Positions 37,447-45,940 are shown, numbered from the stretch's first letter. The stretch is 64,000 bases of DNA from Microcystis wesenbergii NRERC-220 (GCF_032027425.1 NZ_JAVSJA010000001.1:1612001-1676000), one strand, 5' to 3'. Notes: generated by a model not told the origin, from the letters alone. Numbers and translations: made by a program.

Positions 37447-37728
37447 TTAGTAAACTTGATCGTGTTTGCCAATATCAACTATAACAATTAAAGTTTCTCC
37501 TGAATCAGTATCTTGACGAAAAGTAAAAATAATACGGCAATCATAACTAACAGAACATGACCAATAACCTTCTAATCTACCTGTCAGCTTATGAGATTTT
37601 AAAGAAGGGGTGAAGGGATTATCTTCTAACAAATGTAGAACCTCTGATACCTTGCTTTGTAGTTGAGGATTTTTGCTGATTAAGCGTTGAAAAGCTCTTT
37701 TAAAGCTTTTGTTAGCAACTAATTTCAT
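37447..37728 (-). CDS. RelE/YafQ-family toxin
   Basis: This 93-residue basic protein has the RelE-fold pattern: helix NKSFKRAFQRLISKNPQLQ, then LKSHKLTGRLEGYWSCSVSYDCRIIF with basic and aromatic residues near the catalytic strand, and VIVDIGKHDQVY at the C-terminus with the typical H-D-x-V-Y ending. These toxins cleave mRNA on the ribosome. The upstream 73-residue gene overlaps by four bases (ATGA), as expected for an antitoxin-toxin operon. Confidence 0.85.
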   Translation of the reverse strand: MKLVANKSFKRAFQRLISKNPQLQSKVSEVLHLLEDNPFTPSLKSHKLTGRLEGYWSCSVSYDCRIIFTFRQDTDSGETLIVIVDIGKHDQVY

Positions 37729-37946
37729 TCTTCATCCTCTAACAAATAAGCCATTATCTCTTCAGCGCTGCCTTTTTTTGCTGTTCCCATCGCTAAAGAT
37801 TTTAAGGTTTCTTCGCCATTTTTAGCCATCTCCTCCCGGCGTTTCTCAATGCGTCTTTTACGAATTAGCTCAAACAAATAATCTTGGTCTTCAATGGATA
37901 GACTCTCCACCGATTCGATAATATCTTGAAAAAATGCGATACTCAT
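37725..37946 (-). CDS. Antitoxin of RelE-type pair
   Basis: This 73-residue acidic protein is helical (VESLSIEDQDYLFELIRKRR) with an acidic tail (EEIMAYLLEDEE). It precedes and overlaps the toxin gene and would bind and neutralise it; it may also repress its own promoter, though no DNA-binding domain is obvious. A GGAGGAAAC ribosome site lies upstream of its ATG. Confidence 0.8.
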   Translation of the reverse strand: MSIAFFQDIIESVESLSIEDQDYLFELIRKRRIEKRREEMAKNGEETLKSLAMGTAKKGSAEEIMAYLLEDEE

Positions 37947-38098
37947 TACAGTTTCCTCCTGTTAGTTAACTTTTTTTTCCTGATATGTTATCACAATATA
38001 TTCAAGTAGGGTGCGTCAGACAATCCCTTGTTTTCAGGGAAAAAATCAAGAGCTAAATATTACCGTAACGCACCACAAAGAAAAGTGTTTGACTACTT

Positions 38099-40150
38099 TT
38101 ATAAGCCGCTATGACGGAGGAGAGGCTCGGTACTAGGTTCGCGACCGCGGAAAGCTTTAAAAACATTCATAGGATGAGAACTTCCCCCCATAGCTAAAAC
38201 AGTATCACGAAAACGACGACCGATCGCTTTCACTGCTTCTTCGTTATCTAATCCCACTTCCTCGAAAGCGGCAAAAGCATCGGCGCTGAGAACTTCTGCC
38301 CATTTATAACTATAGTAACCCGCCGCATAACCGCCGGCGAAAATATGCCCAAAAGAACACAAGAAAGCATCTTCTGGTAGGGGAGGAATTATCGTCGTCG
38401 TTGCCGCTAAACGCTGTCTGACTTGTTTAGGAGTTTCGCCGCCATTGGGTTGATAACGATGGTGTAATTCCAAATCTACTAAAGACAAATGTAGCTGACG
38501 CAGCATGGCCGAACCGCTCATATAATTCTTAGCTAGAAGCAGTTTTTGATAGTAATGTTCGGGGAGAGTTTCACCGGTTTGGTAGTGTTTGGCCATACTC
38601 ATTAAAGTAGGGCGATCATAACACCAATTTTCCATAAATTGACTGGGCAATTCCACCGCGTCCCACTCAACGTTATTAATACCCGCCGCGCCAGAATAAT
38701 CCACAGTGGTTAACATATGCTGTAAACCGTGGCCAAATTCGTGAAATAGGGTAGTTACCTCCTCAAAGGTCATTAAACTGGGGTTTCCGTCCACTGGAGG
38801 CGTTTGATTGCAGATTAAATAAGCCACGGGTAAACGCACCTCGGTGCCGGTTTTGGCGCGACCGATACAGACATCCATCCAAGCACCGCCGCGTTTTTCG
38901 GCGGGACGACTGTAGGCATCGAGGTAGAAATAGGCGATTTTTTCGCCCTTTTCGTCGTTAATCTGGAAATAACGCACATCGGGATGCCAGATAGGTGCTT
39001 TACCGTCGGCGGCGATAATTTCTACCCCAAAAATCCGTTTAGCGAGGCTAAATATGCCTTCTAAAACCCGTGGTAGGGGGAAATAGGGGCGTAATTCCTC
39101 GGCACTAAAGTTAAACTTGGCCTGACGCTGTTTTTCTGACCAATAGGCTATATCCCAATGCTTGAGATCGTCGGTTCCCGCAAAAGTTTTTAAGGCCTCT
39201 AAATCCTGTTTTGCCGCTTCATAGCTGACTTGGCGCAAATTGTCAAGCAATTTCTCGATTTCATCCACAGAATTGGCCATTTTCCTGGCAAGACTGACCT
39301 CGGCGTAGGTACTATAACCTAGTAGATGGGCCTGTTCCTGACGCAGTTGCAAAATGCGATCGATTAAGGGATTATTATCCAATTCTCCCAGATCGGCCCG
39401 ACTAACGTAGGCTTTATAGAGTTTTTCGCGCAATTCCCGATTATCGCTGTACTTCATAAAGGGGAAATAACTGGGAAAATCGAGGGTAATCACCCAGGGG
39501 CCGGTTTCGGGGGTGGCGTTAGTTTCTCCTTGGGTGCGGGCGGTTTGGGCGGCTAAACTGAGGAGACTAGGGGGTAAACCGGCGATATCTTCTGGGGTTG
39601 TTAGTTTCAGTTGAAAAGCTTTGGTGGCATCGAGGATGTTATTAGAAAATTTCGTGGTGATTTCCGCTAATTCCAGTTGAATCGCGTTAAATCTGTCTTT
39701 TTTCTCCCCTGCTAATCCCACCCCGGCCAATTGAGCATCCCGCAGGGAAGCTTCGACAATGCGCTGTTGTGCCTCGTCTAATTGCCCCCAGCTTTCTCCT
39801 TGGCGCAGGGACGAGAATGCCTCATAAATGGGTTTACTTTGGCTTAAACGGCTAATAAACTCGACTACCTGCGGTTGTACGGTTTCGTAAGCTTGACGCA
39901 ATTCTGGGCTATTTTTTACCCCCATCAGATGACCGATAATCCCCCAACTCCAGCTTAAACGTTCTTCGATCCGGGTGAGGGGTTCGACTAATTTTTCCCA
40001 AGTGGGGGCAATCTGCGCTTCTAGATCGGTTAATTCTCCGGCCAGTTCCTGCAAAAGTTGCGTCATCCCAGGGACAATCAGGCCGGGTTGGATTTGGTCA
40101 AAAGCCGGTAATCCTTGACCGGCAAGCAGCGGGTTACTGGTGTTCGTCAT
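38099..40150 (-). CDS. prlC: M3-family oligopeptidase A
   Basis: This 683-residue cytoplasmic zinc metallopeptidase degrades short peptides. The zinc-binding motif HEFGHGLQH is at about residue 467, followed by the downstream glutamate-bearing helix. The C-terminal FAGGYAAGYYSYKWAEVLSADAF block is a hallmark of oligopeptidase A / thimet-type enzymes. The length is typical. It is transcribed alone, with a 150-base gap containing a short repeat to the antitoxin. Confidence 0.93.
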   Translation of the reverse strand: MTNTSNPLLAGQGLPAFDQIQPGLIVPGMTQLLQELAGELTDLEAQIAPTWEKLVEPLTRIEERLSWSWGIIGHLMGVKNSPELRQAYETVQPQVVEFISRLSQSKPIYEAFSSLRQGESWGQLDEAQQRIVEASLRDAQLAGVGLAGEKKDRFNAIQLELAEITTKFSNNILDATKAFQLKLTTPEDIAGLPPSLLSLAAQTARTQGETNATPETGPWVITLDFPSYFPFMKYSDNRELREKLYKAYVSRADLGELDNNPLIDRILQLRQEQAHLLGYSTYAEVSLARKMANSVDEIEKLLDNLRQVSYEAAKQDLEALKTFAGTDDLKHWDIAYWSEKQRQAKFNFSAEELRPYFPLPRVLEGIFSLAKRIFGVEIIAADGKAPIWHPDVRYFQINDEKGEKIAYFYLDAYSRPAEKRGGAWMDVCIGRAKTGTEVRLPVAYLICNQTPPVDGNPSLMTFEEVTTLFHEFGHGLQHMLTTVDYSGAAGINNVEWDAVELPSQFMENWCYDRPTLMSMAKHYQTGETLPEHYYQKLLLAKNYMSGSAMLRQLHLSLVDLELHHRYQPNGGETPKQVRQRLAATTTIIPPLPEDAFLCSFGHIFAGGYAAGYYSYKWAEVLSADAFAAFEEVGLDNEEAVKAIGRRFRDTVLAMGGSSHPMNVFKAFRGREPSTEPLLRHSGL

Positions 40151-40818
40151 AATTTTTGGTCTGGAAGGGTGAGTAATCTGTATCTTTTACTACCCTAACC
40201 CAAATCCCCGACCATCTATCCGGGCGATCGAACGCCGGAGCTTTTTCAGTGGGGTGTGGGGTGTGGGGTGTGGGGTGTGGGGTGTAGGGTGTGGGGTGTA
40301 GGGTGTAGGGAAAGAAACCTCTTTCATCTGTGGGGGTGAAAATTTTTTCATTGGGACTGCCTCTGTTGATCAAAGATAAGCAAAAATTATTTATTGACTG
40401 CAAAAACTTGAGAATATTTAAATTAACATTCCGCAATATTTACAAATTCTTAAGAATTAATTGAGAAAGATTTTTATTTAACAACGATGTTACAAGGGTT
40501 ACAGCGATTTGATAGAATTTCACAATGGGTTATTCTGTGCTTTTTTGGGCAGCAATGGTTGAAACCCTTGCCACACCTAGAAGGTGATCCTAATTAAGAC
40601 GGTCAAATCAGTCAATTTCACCCATAACGATGATCTTTTTTTTGTGTAGTTTTATTGCAAAAAAAAAGTTTTTTTGACAAAAAGCACAAAGTATGATAAG
40701 CCCCAACGTATTTCTGGCTGCGAGTAATTATTGTAGAGGGGGAGAGGGGAGAGGGGAGAGGGGAGAATAAATAAAAATAATCTCCCTACCCCACACCCTG
40801 TCCCTAGGAAAAACTTCT
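40151..40818. other. Repeat-rich intergenic region between prlC and the CobW gene
   Basis: No supported gene in 668 bases. It holds a GGGTGTG heptamer array at 40250-40311, an AT-rich middle section, a GGGGAGA array at 40739-40765, a GAGAATAAATAAAAATAATCTC hairpin-like repeat around 40764-40785 shared with 50686 and 62261, and a truncated copy of repeat B at 40789-40832. A predicted frame over 40134-40436 is repeat DNA and is rejected. Confidence 0.6.
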
Positions 40819-40832
40819 TCAGCAAACGCTAG
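40789..40832. repeat. Truncated copy of interspersed repeat B
   Basis: Reversed, CTAGCGTTTGCTGAAGAAGT then TTTTCCTAGGGACAGGGTGTGGGG matches one end of repeat B at 2838 and 59300-59508. It overlaps the stop codon of the CobW gene, so its last three codons (S-V-C) and TGA come from the repeat. Confidence 0.7.
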
Positions 40833-41853
40833 TTAAGGCCTGCTCGATTCTCTGACTATCAAGGGATCGGCCGATAAAGACCAAGCGAGTTTGCCGCATT
40901 TCCGTGGATTGCCAGGGTCGATCGAAGAAAGAATCAAAGCGATCGCCGACTCCCTGTAACACCATACGCATCGGTTTATTGGCCACGTTAACAAATCCCT
41001 TGACCCGATAGATTTCTTCTCGGGCCACCAATTCTTTGAGCCGTTGGGTCAAAATTTGGGCATCTACGGGAGAATCGAGGCAAAACTGCACAGAATTGAT
41101 ATCCTCATCGTGATCGTGTTCTTCCTCGTGATCATGATGACTAGGACGACTAGCTAAATCATCCTCGACGGCGGCATTAAATCCCAATAGCACATCGGGG
41201 CTAATTTGTCCATCAGCACAAGTAACTATTTTTACCGTCGATCGCAGTTGTGTTTTCAGCCAATTAATAATTTTTTCTAATTCGATTTCGCTGATGAGAT
41301 CGGTTTTAGTTAAGAGTACCAGGTCAGCGCAGGCTAACTGATCCTCAAATAACTCCTCAATGGGCGTTTCGTGTTCTAAATTGGGGTCTGCTTGCCTTTG
41401 TGCCGTTAAAGCGTCCAAATCCGCCACCAGACGACCCCTAGCGATAGCAAAACCATCCACCACCGTGATTACTCCGTCCACCGTCGCACCGTTGCGGATT
41501 TCCGGCCAGCGAAAAGCTTGAACCAGAGGTTTAGGTAAAGCTAACCCCGAAGTTTCGATCAGCATACAATCCAACTGTTGCCGTCGCTCTAGCAATTTCT
41601 GCATGGTGGGGAGAAATTCTTCCTGTACTGTACAGCACAGACAACCGTTGGTCAGTTCCACAATATTATCGTTGGGGTTGTCATCGCAGGTCTGACAACT
41701 TTTCAACAAATCACCATCAATTCCCACTTCTCCGAATTCATTGACCATAACGGCCACCCGTCGGCCTTGATTATTTTGCAGTAGATGACGGATGAGGGTA
41801 GTTTTTCCCGCACCCAGAAAACCCGTGATCACAGTAACTGGAATTTTGTGCAT
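40819..41853 (-). CDS. CobW/COG0523-family GTPase (metal chaperone type)
   Basis: The 344 residues start with Walker A GFLGAGKT (11-18), followed by the metal-binding C-x-C-C motif GCLCC (C70, C72, C73), NKxD-like TKTD, a histidine/acidic cluster (about 238-252, HHDHEEEHDHDED) and a C-terminal CobW_C domain. Such GTPases deliver zinc or cobalt. The histidine-rich loop suggests a zinc role. No clear Zur box was found upstream, so regulation is unknown. Its final codons lie in a repeat-B remnant. Confidence 0.9.
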   Translation of the reverse strand: MHKIPVTVITGFLGAGKTTLIRHLLQNNQGRRVAVMVNEFGEVGIDGDLLKSCQTCDDNPNDNIVELTNGCLCCTVQEEFLPTMQKLLERRQQLDCMLIETSGLALPKPLVQAFRWPEIRNGATVDGVITVVDGFAIARGRLVADLDALTAQRQADPNLEHETPIEELFEDQLACADLVLLTKTDLISEIELEKIINWLKTQLRSTVKIVTCADGQISPDVLLGFNAAVEDDLASRPSHHDHEEEHDHDEDINSVQFCLDSPVDAQILTQRLKELVAREEIYRVKGFVNVANKPMRMVLQGVGDRFDSFFDRPWQSTEMRQTRLVFIGRSLDSQRIEQALTSVC

Positions 41854-42055
41854 AGATAGAGCGATCGATCATGTTTCTAGATCAATCTATCAGACTCTCG
41901 GTCTAGGGTTGAGGGTTTCAGCGCTAATTCTTTAGGATTGCCCCACCAATTGCCGGACTGTCACAAACTAGCTGAAATTTTCCTAGTTAGTCGTTATTCT
42001 GTTAGAAGTTTCAGCCGGCTAAATAATCGCTGAAAAACTTTTGTGGGAGTGGATC

Positions 42056-42244
42056 ATGTTACAACGTCTTTTTTTAGCCTTTACCCTCGCTTTTCCTCTT
42101 TATTTAAGCATTGCTATTCAACAAACTTCTCCTCTAGCTGATAGAGTAAATCGCCCTTCTTCTCGCGGAATCAATAAAATTGAGCAGACGGTAAAAACTA
42201 TCCAAAAGCAATTAAAACAAGAGCATTCGGTTCAATTAGATTAA
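42056..42244 (+). CDS. Small exported protein of unknown function
   Basis: From ATG 42056 this encodes 62 residues: a signal peptide (MLQRLFLAFTLAFPLYLSIA) and a short polar helical tail (INKIEQTVKTIQKQLKQE). GGGAG lies about seven bases upstream. A GTG at 42041 would add five residues but is less likely. It is probably a small periplasmic or membrane-associated peptide, or the start of a decayed gene; no family is recognised. Confidence 0.45.
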   Translation: MLQRLFLAFTLAFPLYLSIAIQQTSPLADRVNRPSSRGINKIEQTVKTIQKQLKQEHSVQLD

Positions 42245-42429
42245 TAAATTTGGTGAAAAAGAGGATATCTAAAACGGGTGCATCTCATTTTTGTAAATCT
42301 ACTAATTTGGGATTTTTAAGGGGAAACTTTCTCCTAAAATTGGGCGTTACTTTCGGTTTTATCACTCAACCCTAGGGTTGAGTGATATAACCCTGAGCTA
42401 CGTCGAAGGGTCGAGACGTTGACATAATT
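42245..42429. other. Gap with 26-bp perfect palindrome and one end of a long inverted-repeat pair
   Basis: ACGGGTGCATCTCATTTTTG at 42274 has an inverted partner ending at 44998. A perfect 26-bp palindrome lies at 42361-42386 (arms ATCACTCAACCCT and AGGGTTGAGTGAT). No gene is supported. Confidence 0.55.
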
Positions 42430-42639
42430 TTGTAACCATGACCAACTTACCCCTGTTACTCTAGTAATTCCTCGTCAAGAAATTCGTTTGAGCAAGAGTT
42501 GATCGATTAATTGTTTGGTATCGGGAGAGATAGTTTTATTAGTGGGATTGAGCACAAACGGTTGACCACATTCTTGACATTGACGTTTGGGTTTCCCATT
42601 ATGAATAGAACCATTCTTGATATAGCGGGTTTCAGTTGA
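42430..42639 (-). pseudogene. IS1-family transposase relic (InsA-like zinc-finger part)
   Basis: On the minus strand the frame reads STETRYIKNGSIHNGKPKRQ, then CQECGQPFVLNPTNKTISPD and TKQLIDQLLLKRIS followed by a stop: the C-x-C...C-x-x-C zinc finger and first HTH helix of IS1-type InsA. The first cysteines (CTC) lie beyond the IS630 insertion, at 43685-43697 on the minus strand. Joining the two flanks (GCACTTGC + TCAACTGAAACC) restores the zinc-finger frame, which shows that the IS630 inserted into this gene. Confidence 0.75.
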
Positions 42640-42659
42640 ATGAGGTACAGCATGGATGA

Positions 42660-43244
42660 CTAGGTAGGCTCTTTAAAAGGGGTATCGCAATAGCAACAAT
42701 GGGTAAACCAGTGATGGATGTCTCGCAATGTAATCTGACTAAAGGCTTGAACGAGCGCTTTTTCTAGATCAGCATAGGTACGAGGTGACATAGAACGAAT
42801 CAGTATTTTCACTTTCGACCAACAGTTTTCAATGGGAGAAAAATCGGGAGAATAGGGAGGTAAAAACTCCAGTCTAGCACCGACTTCTTGAAGAATTGGT
42901 TCGAGGGTTTCTTTTTGATGAATCGAAGCATTATCCATTAATACACAAGCTCCTTTCCACAAGTTTGGAACTAATAATGTAGCAATAAATGCTTCAAATA
43001 TTAAACCATTTGCGGCTCCAAATACATTGATAAAAGCCAGCAAGCCTTTGAGCGCTATCGCTCCAATTATCGTGACGTTTTTTCCTCGGTTTAACGGAAC
43101 TGAATCATACACTCTCTGACCTTTTTCAGCCCTGCCATAAAGTCTTGTCATCCCTAGATTAGAGCCAGACTCGTCAACGAAAACCAAATCTTCCGCTCTA
43201 ACATCTCGGATTTTCTCCCAATATTCTTCTCTTAATTTTTGCAC
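42660..43244 (-). CDS. IS630 transposase, DDE half (second frame)
   Basis: The 194-residue frame contains the DDE catalytic domain: LVFVDESGSNLG (first D), CVLMDNASIHQKE (second D), LPPYSPDFSPIENCWSKVK (E). It overlaps the HTH frame (43232-43627). Both are joined by a run of eleven A residues on the minus strand near 43270-43280, a classic slippery site for programmed frameshifting in IS630 elements. It could therefore still be expressed as a fusion. Confidence 0.85.
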   Translation of the reverse strand: MQKLREEYWEKIRDVRAEDLVFVDESGSNLGMTRLYGRAEKGQRVYDSVPLNRGKNVTIIGAIALKGLLAFINVFGAANGLIFEAFIATLLVPNLWKGACVLMDNASIHQKETLEPILQEVGARLEFLPPYSPDFSPIENCWSKVKILIRSMSPRTYADLEKALVQAFSQITLRDIHHWFTHCCYCDTPFKEPT

Positions 43245-43627
43245 TCTTTCCGTGTCTCTTTCCCTAGGGTGTAAGCTTTTTTTTTTTGAGTTAAATTTAG
43301 CCGTTTTAAAATTCTACTGATTGTTGAGTTACTCACCACCGTCTGTGTTTTTTCCTCAATTTGTTTTCTTAACTCGTCTAAGGTGGCATCTTTCTTTTCT
43401 TGGACTAAATCGCCCAGCAAGATAATTTCGTCGCTCTTAAGCTTGAGTTTTTGTCCTCCACCATGCGGTCGGGGATTTAGATTTCCTGTTTCACGCCACT
43501 GCTTGATTAGTTTCTGGATAAAGCTTAAAGCTACTCTAAATCTTTTGGCTAACTCACGTTGTGAGAGGTTATTCTCCTCGTAGGTCTCGATGATCTTTTG
43601 TCGCAAGTCTAAAGAATAGGGCTTCAT
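43232..43627 (-). CDS. IS630 transposase, HTH half (first frame)
   Basis: The 131-residue frame starts MKPYSLDLRQKIIETYEENN and carries two helix-turn-helix units (SQRELAKRFRVALSFIQKLI and TLDELRKQIEEK...NSTISRILKRLN). After LTQKKKA it leaves the transposase frame, at the poly-A slippery run, and the productive continuation is the overlapping DDE frame. It recognises the IS ends. Confidence 0.85.
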   Translation of the reverse strand: MKPYSLDLRQKIIETYEENNLSQRELAKRFRVALSFIQKLIKQWRETGNLNPRPHGGGQKLKLKSDEIILLGDLVQEKKDATLDELRKQIEEKTQTVVSNSTISRILKRLNLTQKKKAYTLGKETRKECKN

Positions 43628-43684
43628 CGGGTCGTGGCTCCTGCCTAGGTCTATAATTTATTGTCCTCTTCTATTGTACCTCAT

Positions 43685-44090
43685 GCAAGTGCATACCGCT
43701 ATAGTATGGTGAGAACCACAACGCCGGACAAGTAAATAGAGGCGAAGGGGGGATTTTGTTCTGTGCTAGGCTGATATTTAAGTAAGCTGGACACGATCCA
43801 CAAAAAGATATTTATCAGAAAAGTCATGATCAAGCTAGAGGTTTAAGGACTGATTTGAGCCAATTATTTTTATTAATAAATATTTGACACACTTCATACC
43901 GGATAAGCAAGAGGGCTACACCACTACTACCAAATTATTACCATATTTTTTAACTTTTTTCTTACCTCATTGAGCATTTATGCTTATGGCAGAGGTGAGA
44001 TGCTCCCCCATCTTTCTTTAGGAAAAAGTTAATCATTTTTTCATCTTTTTTAATCTTTTCCCCTGCTACGCTTTAGGTATCCTTACAAAG
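43685..44090. other. Promoter region of the PEP-CTERM gene
   Basis: No gene is supported. The first bases are the start of the IS1 relic. A GAGGTGAGATGCTCCCCC at 43994-44011 resembles the GGGTGCATCTC end motif of the flanking inverted repeats. The rest is AT-rich; the promoter of the gene at 44091 must lie here, but I recognise no motif. Confidence 0.4.
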
Positions 44091-44855
44091 ATGAACTTGT
44101 TAATCATGACTCAACAATTAGCAAAACTAACTAATCTTGGGGGTTTAGCTAAGCAGGGCTTATTAAAACTCTCAATTGCTTCCTCTGTCTTTGCGGTGGG
44201 TGCTTTGATAGTCACCCCTGTACAAGCAGTAAATTTGATCACAAATGGCAGTTTTGAAAACGGTGTGCCCATCCCACCTGGTAACCTTACAACTACCCCA
44301 ATTGGTGGTTTTCTAAGTTTATTTAGTGGTGATAGCACATCAATTACAGGCTGGACGGTTGGCGGCAACTCAACTCCCGCAGTTGATTATATAAGTACAT
44401 TGTGGGACGCTGCTGATGGTGTTAGAAGTATTGATCTGAATGGAGCGGGTCCTGGTTCAATATCACAAGTTATCACCACAGTAATCGGTGAGACCTATCA
44501 AGTTACTTTTGATCTAGCTGGTAATTACACCGACCTCAGTGTTAATCCTAAGGTGCTGCGGGTTAGCACAGCTCCAGGAACTTTTGCTGATTTTGACTTT
44601 GACGCATCAGGAAAAAGCGCTAATAATATGGGATGGGTGCAAAAATCCTGGAGTTTTGTCGCTACCAGCACAAGCACAACAATTCAGTTTGCCGGTATAA
44701 ATTTAACTGGTGCAGGTCCTGCGTTGGATAATGTCTCGGTGATGCTTTCTTCTACTCCTCCTACTCCTACTTCTATTCCCGAACCTTCATCAATTCTAGG
44801 ATTATTGAGTTTAGGAGTATTAGGAATTGGTTCTGCTTTAAAACGTCAGTCTTAA
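44091..44855 (+). CDS. PEP-CTERM exported protein with choice-of-anchor C/DUF642-like domain
   Basis: This 254-residue protein has a signal peptide (about 28-45), a beta-sandwich domain beginning NLITNGSFENGVPIPPG and containing TGWTVGGNSTPAVDYIS, SIDLNGAGPGSISQ and GPALDNVSVML, and a C-terminal sorting signal PEPSSILGLLSLGVLGIGSA ending in basic KRQS. Such proteins are exported, anchored or processed by exosortase, and are linked to extracellular matrix in colony-forming cyanobacteria; the role here is inferred. The start may be 44091 or the Met at 44106. Two hairpins follow the stop codon. Confidence 0.85.
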   Translation: MNLLIMTQQLAKLTNLGGLAKQGLLKLSIASSVFAVGALIVTPVQAVNLITNGSFENGVPIPPGNLTTTPIGGFLSLFSGDSTSITGWTVGGNSTPAVDYISTLWDAADGVRSIDLNGAGPGSISQVITTVIGETYQVTFDLAGNYTDLSVNPKVLRVSTAPGTFADFDFDASGKSANNMGWVQKSWSFVATSTSTTIQFAGINLTGAGPALDNVSVMLSSTPPTPTSIPEPSSILGLLSLGVLGIGSALKRQS

Positions 44856-44869
44856 TCTCTTTTGATCTT

Positions 44870-44938
44870 TTTAACCCATCCAAAGTAGGTGGGTTAAATT
44901 AAATATATTGTAGGGGCGAATTGCCTTCGCCCTTTTTT
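44870..44938 (+). terminator. Two hairpins ending the PEP-CTERM transcript
   Basis: TTTAACCCA (44870-44878) pairs with TGGGTTAAA (44890-44898). A second stem GGGGCGAA (44913-44920) pairs with TTCGCCC (44926-44932) and is followed by six T residues. The second is a good intrinsic terminator. Confidence 0.75.
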
Positions 44939-44998
44939 GATAACTTCTGCTGCTCACCTATATGTGAGAGAAAGTCACAAATAGGAGATGCACCCGTC

Positions 44999-45100
44999 CG
45001 TCTATCTATTCAACCGACAAAAAACGGTGAAGCAAAAGCTGATCAAGTTAAACAATTTTTAAAAATACATGAGGAAGAAAATGAAGTCAAAAACCGATGA
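44999..45100 (+). pseudogene. hicA: hicA toxin relic (C-terminal end)
   Basis: The frame RLSIQPTKNGEAKADQVKQF then LKIHEEENEVKNR and stop matches the C-terminal strand and helix of HicA mRNA interferase. The N-terminal half, with the catalytic histidine, is replaced by the GGGTGCATCTC end (ending 44998). The stop overlaps the start of the hicB frame, as in intact hicAB operons. Confidence 0.7.
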
Positions 45101-45290
45101 TTTTAACGGTTTTAGCATTAATATCTTCCGAGATGAGGAGGGAGATTGGATAGCATACTTAGTAGAAATTCCTAGCGTTTCCGCTTTTTCTGATCGCCCC
45201 CAAACAGCACTCAATCAATTAATTTTAGCTTGGGAAGGCGTTAAAGAAAGTTATCGTAAATATGGTGAAGAAATTCCTCATTTAGCTATA
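45081..45290 (+). pseudogene. hicB: hicB-like antitoxin truncated by IS630
   Basis: From ATG 45081 the frame reads MKSKTDDFNGFSINIFRDEE, GDWIAYLVEIPSVSAF, then QTALNQLILAWEGVKESYRK, a HicB fold. It is cut after EEIPHLA by the end of an IS630 element (TA at 45287-45288), and the frame continues a few codons into the IS to 45317. A second ATG at 45069 is possible. With hicA lost upstream, this is a dead toxin-antitoxin module. Confidence 0.75.
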
Positions 45291-45790
45291 GCAAAGAGCG
45301 GGATAGTTAGGACATAATAGAGAAAAAGAAATGAGGAGAAGCTTTCATGGCAGCACCCTATAGTGATGATTTAAGACAGAAAGCAGTGAGTGCCGTAGAG
45401 CGAGGGGAGAAAAAAAGCCATGTCTGTCGCACCCTCAATATTAGTCGTAATACATTAGACATCTGGCTGAAACGGAAGAAACAAACTGGGACGGTGGCCG
45501 CTAAAACTAACTATCGTCGAGGGCCGAAGCCCCAAATTGACGATTTAGAAGCCTTTCAAAAGTTGGCCGAACAATATGGGCATTTGACCCAAGAAAAAAT
45601 GGCGCAAAAATGGGCTAACCCAGTCAGTAGGATGAGAATTGGTCAAGCGCTCAAAAGAATTGGATTTACTAGAAAAAAAAAACTTATGGCTACAGAGAAA
45701 GAGATGAAGAAGCCCGAAAAGAGTTTCTCCAAAAAATCAGAGGTTATGCCCCGGAAAGATTTGTCTATATTGATGAAGCTGGAATAGATA
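45289..45790 (+). mobile_element. Truncated IS630 element (left half only)
   Basis: The element begins TAGCAAAGAGCGGGATAG at a TA target, as the right ends of the nested copies do, and carries the transposase N-terminal half on the plus strand (45347-45787). It runs without ISL3 insertion to GGAATAGATA at 45790, where it stops exactly against an end of MITE-like element E. It shows what the uninterrupted transposase reads through the poly-A run: ten A residues, after which the frame shifts. Confidence 0.8.
45347..45787 (+). pseudogene. IS630 transposase, N-terminal part with 5' DDE segment (partial)
   Basis: The protein starts MAAPYSDDLRQKAVSAVERG and is almost identical to the N-terminal halves in both nested copies through IGFTRKK, then enters the wrong frame. 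The DDE part reads YAPERFVYIDEAGID in another frame, cut after the first catalytic D. It lacks the remaining catalytic domain. Confidence 0.8.
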
Positions 45791-45819
45791 AGTACCTAAG
45801 CAAAATTAATTACACATAT

Positions 45820-45876
45820 CTAAACACCTCTTGCAAGAGGCACTCTTGCCTCTTGCAAGAGGCAAGAGGTGTTTAG
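45820..45876. repeat. Long hairpin (15-bp perfect arms)
   Basis: CTAAACACCTCTTGC (45820-45834) and GCAAGAGGTGTTTAG (45862-45876) are perfect reverse complements. Between them are more CCTCTTGC/GCAAGAGG copies, so several alternative stems can form. It follows one end of MITE-like element E. Confidence 0.75.
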
Positions 45877-45912
45877 CCTGCATTATTCATGAACCAAAAA
45901 ACAAGGAACCCG

Positions 45913-45940
45913 AAAAACTGGATTTACATCCAGTTTTTTT
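45913..45940 (+). terminator. Terminator-like hairpin
   Basis: AAAAACTGGAT (45913-45923) pairs perfectly with ATCCAGTTTTT (45928-45938) and is followed by further T residues. No intact gene precedes it, so it may be a leftover of a lost transcript. Confidence 0.55.

Larger units (their letters stand above)
42640..43684 (-). mobile_element. IS630-family insertion sequence (second type), 1,045 bp
   Basis: Both ends start ATGAGGTACA: at 42640 on the plus strand and, reversed, at 43684. The element carries a two-frame transposase on the minus strand and is inserted inside an IS1 relic. It is a different IS630 type from the nested elements. Confidence 0.75.
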
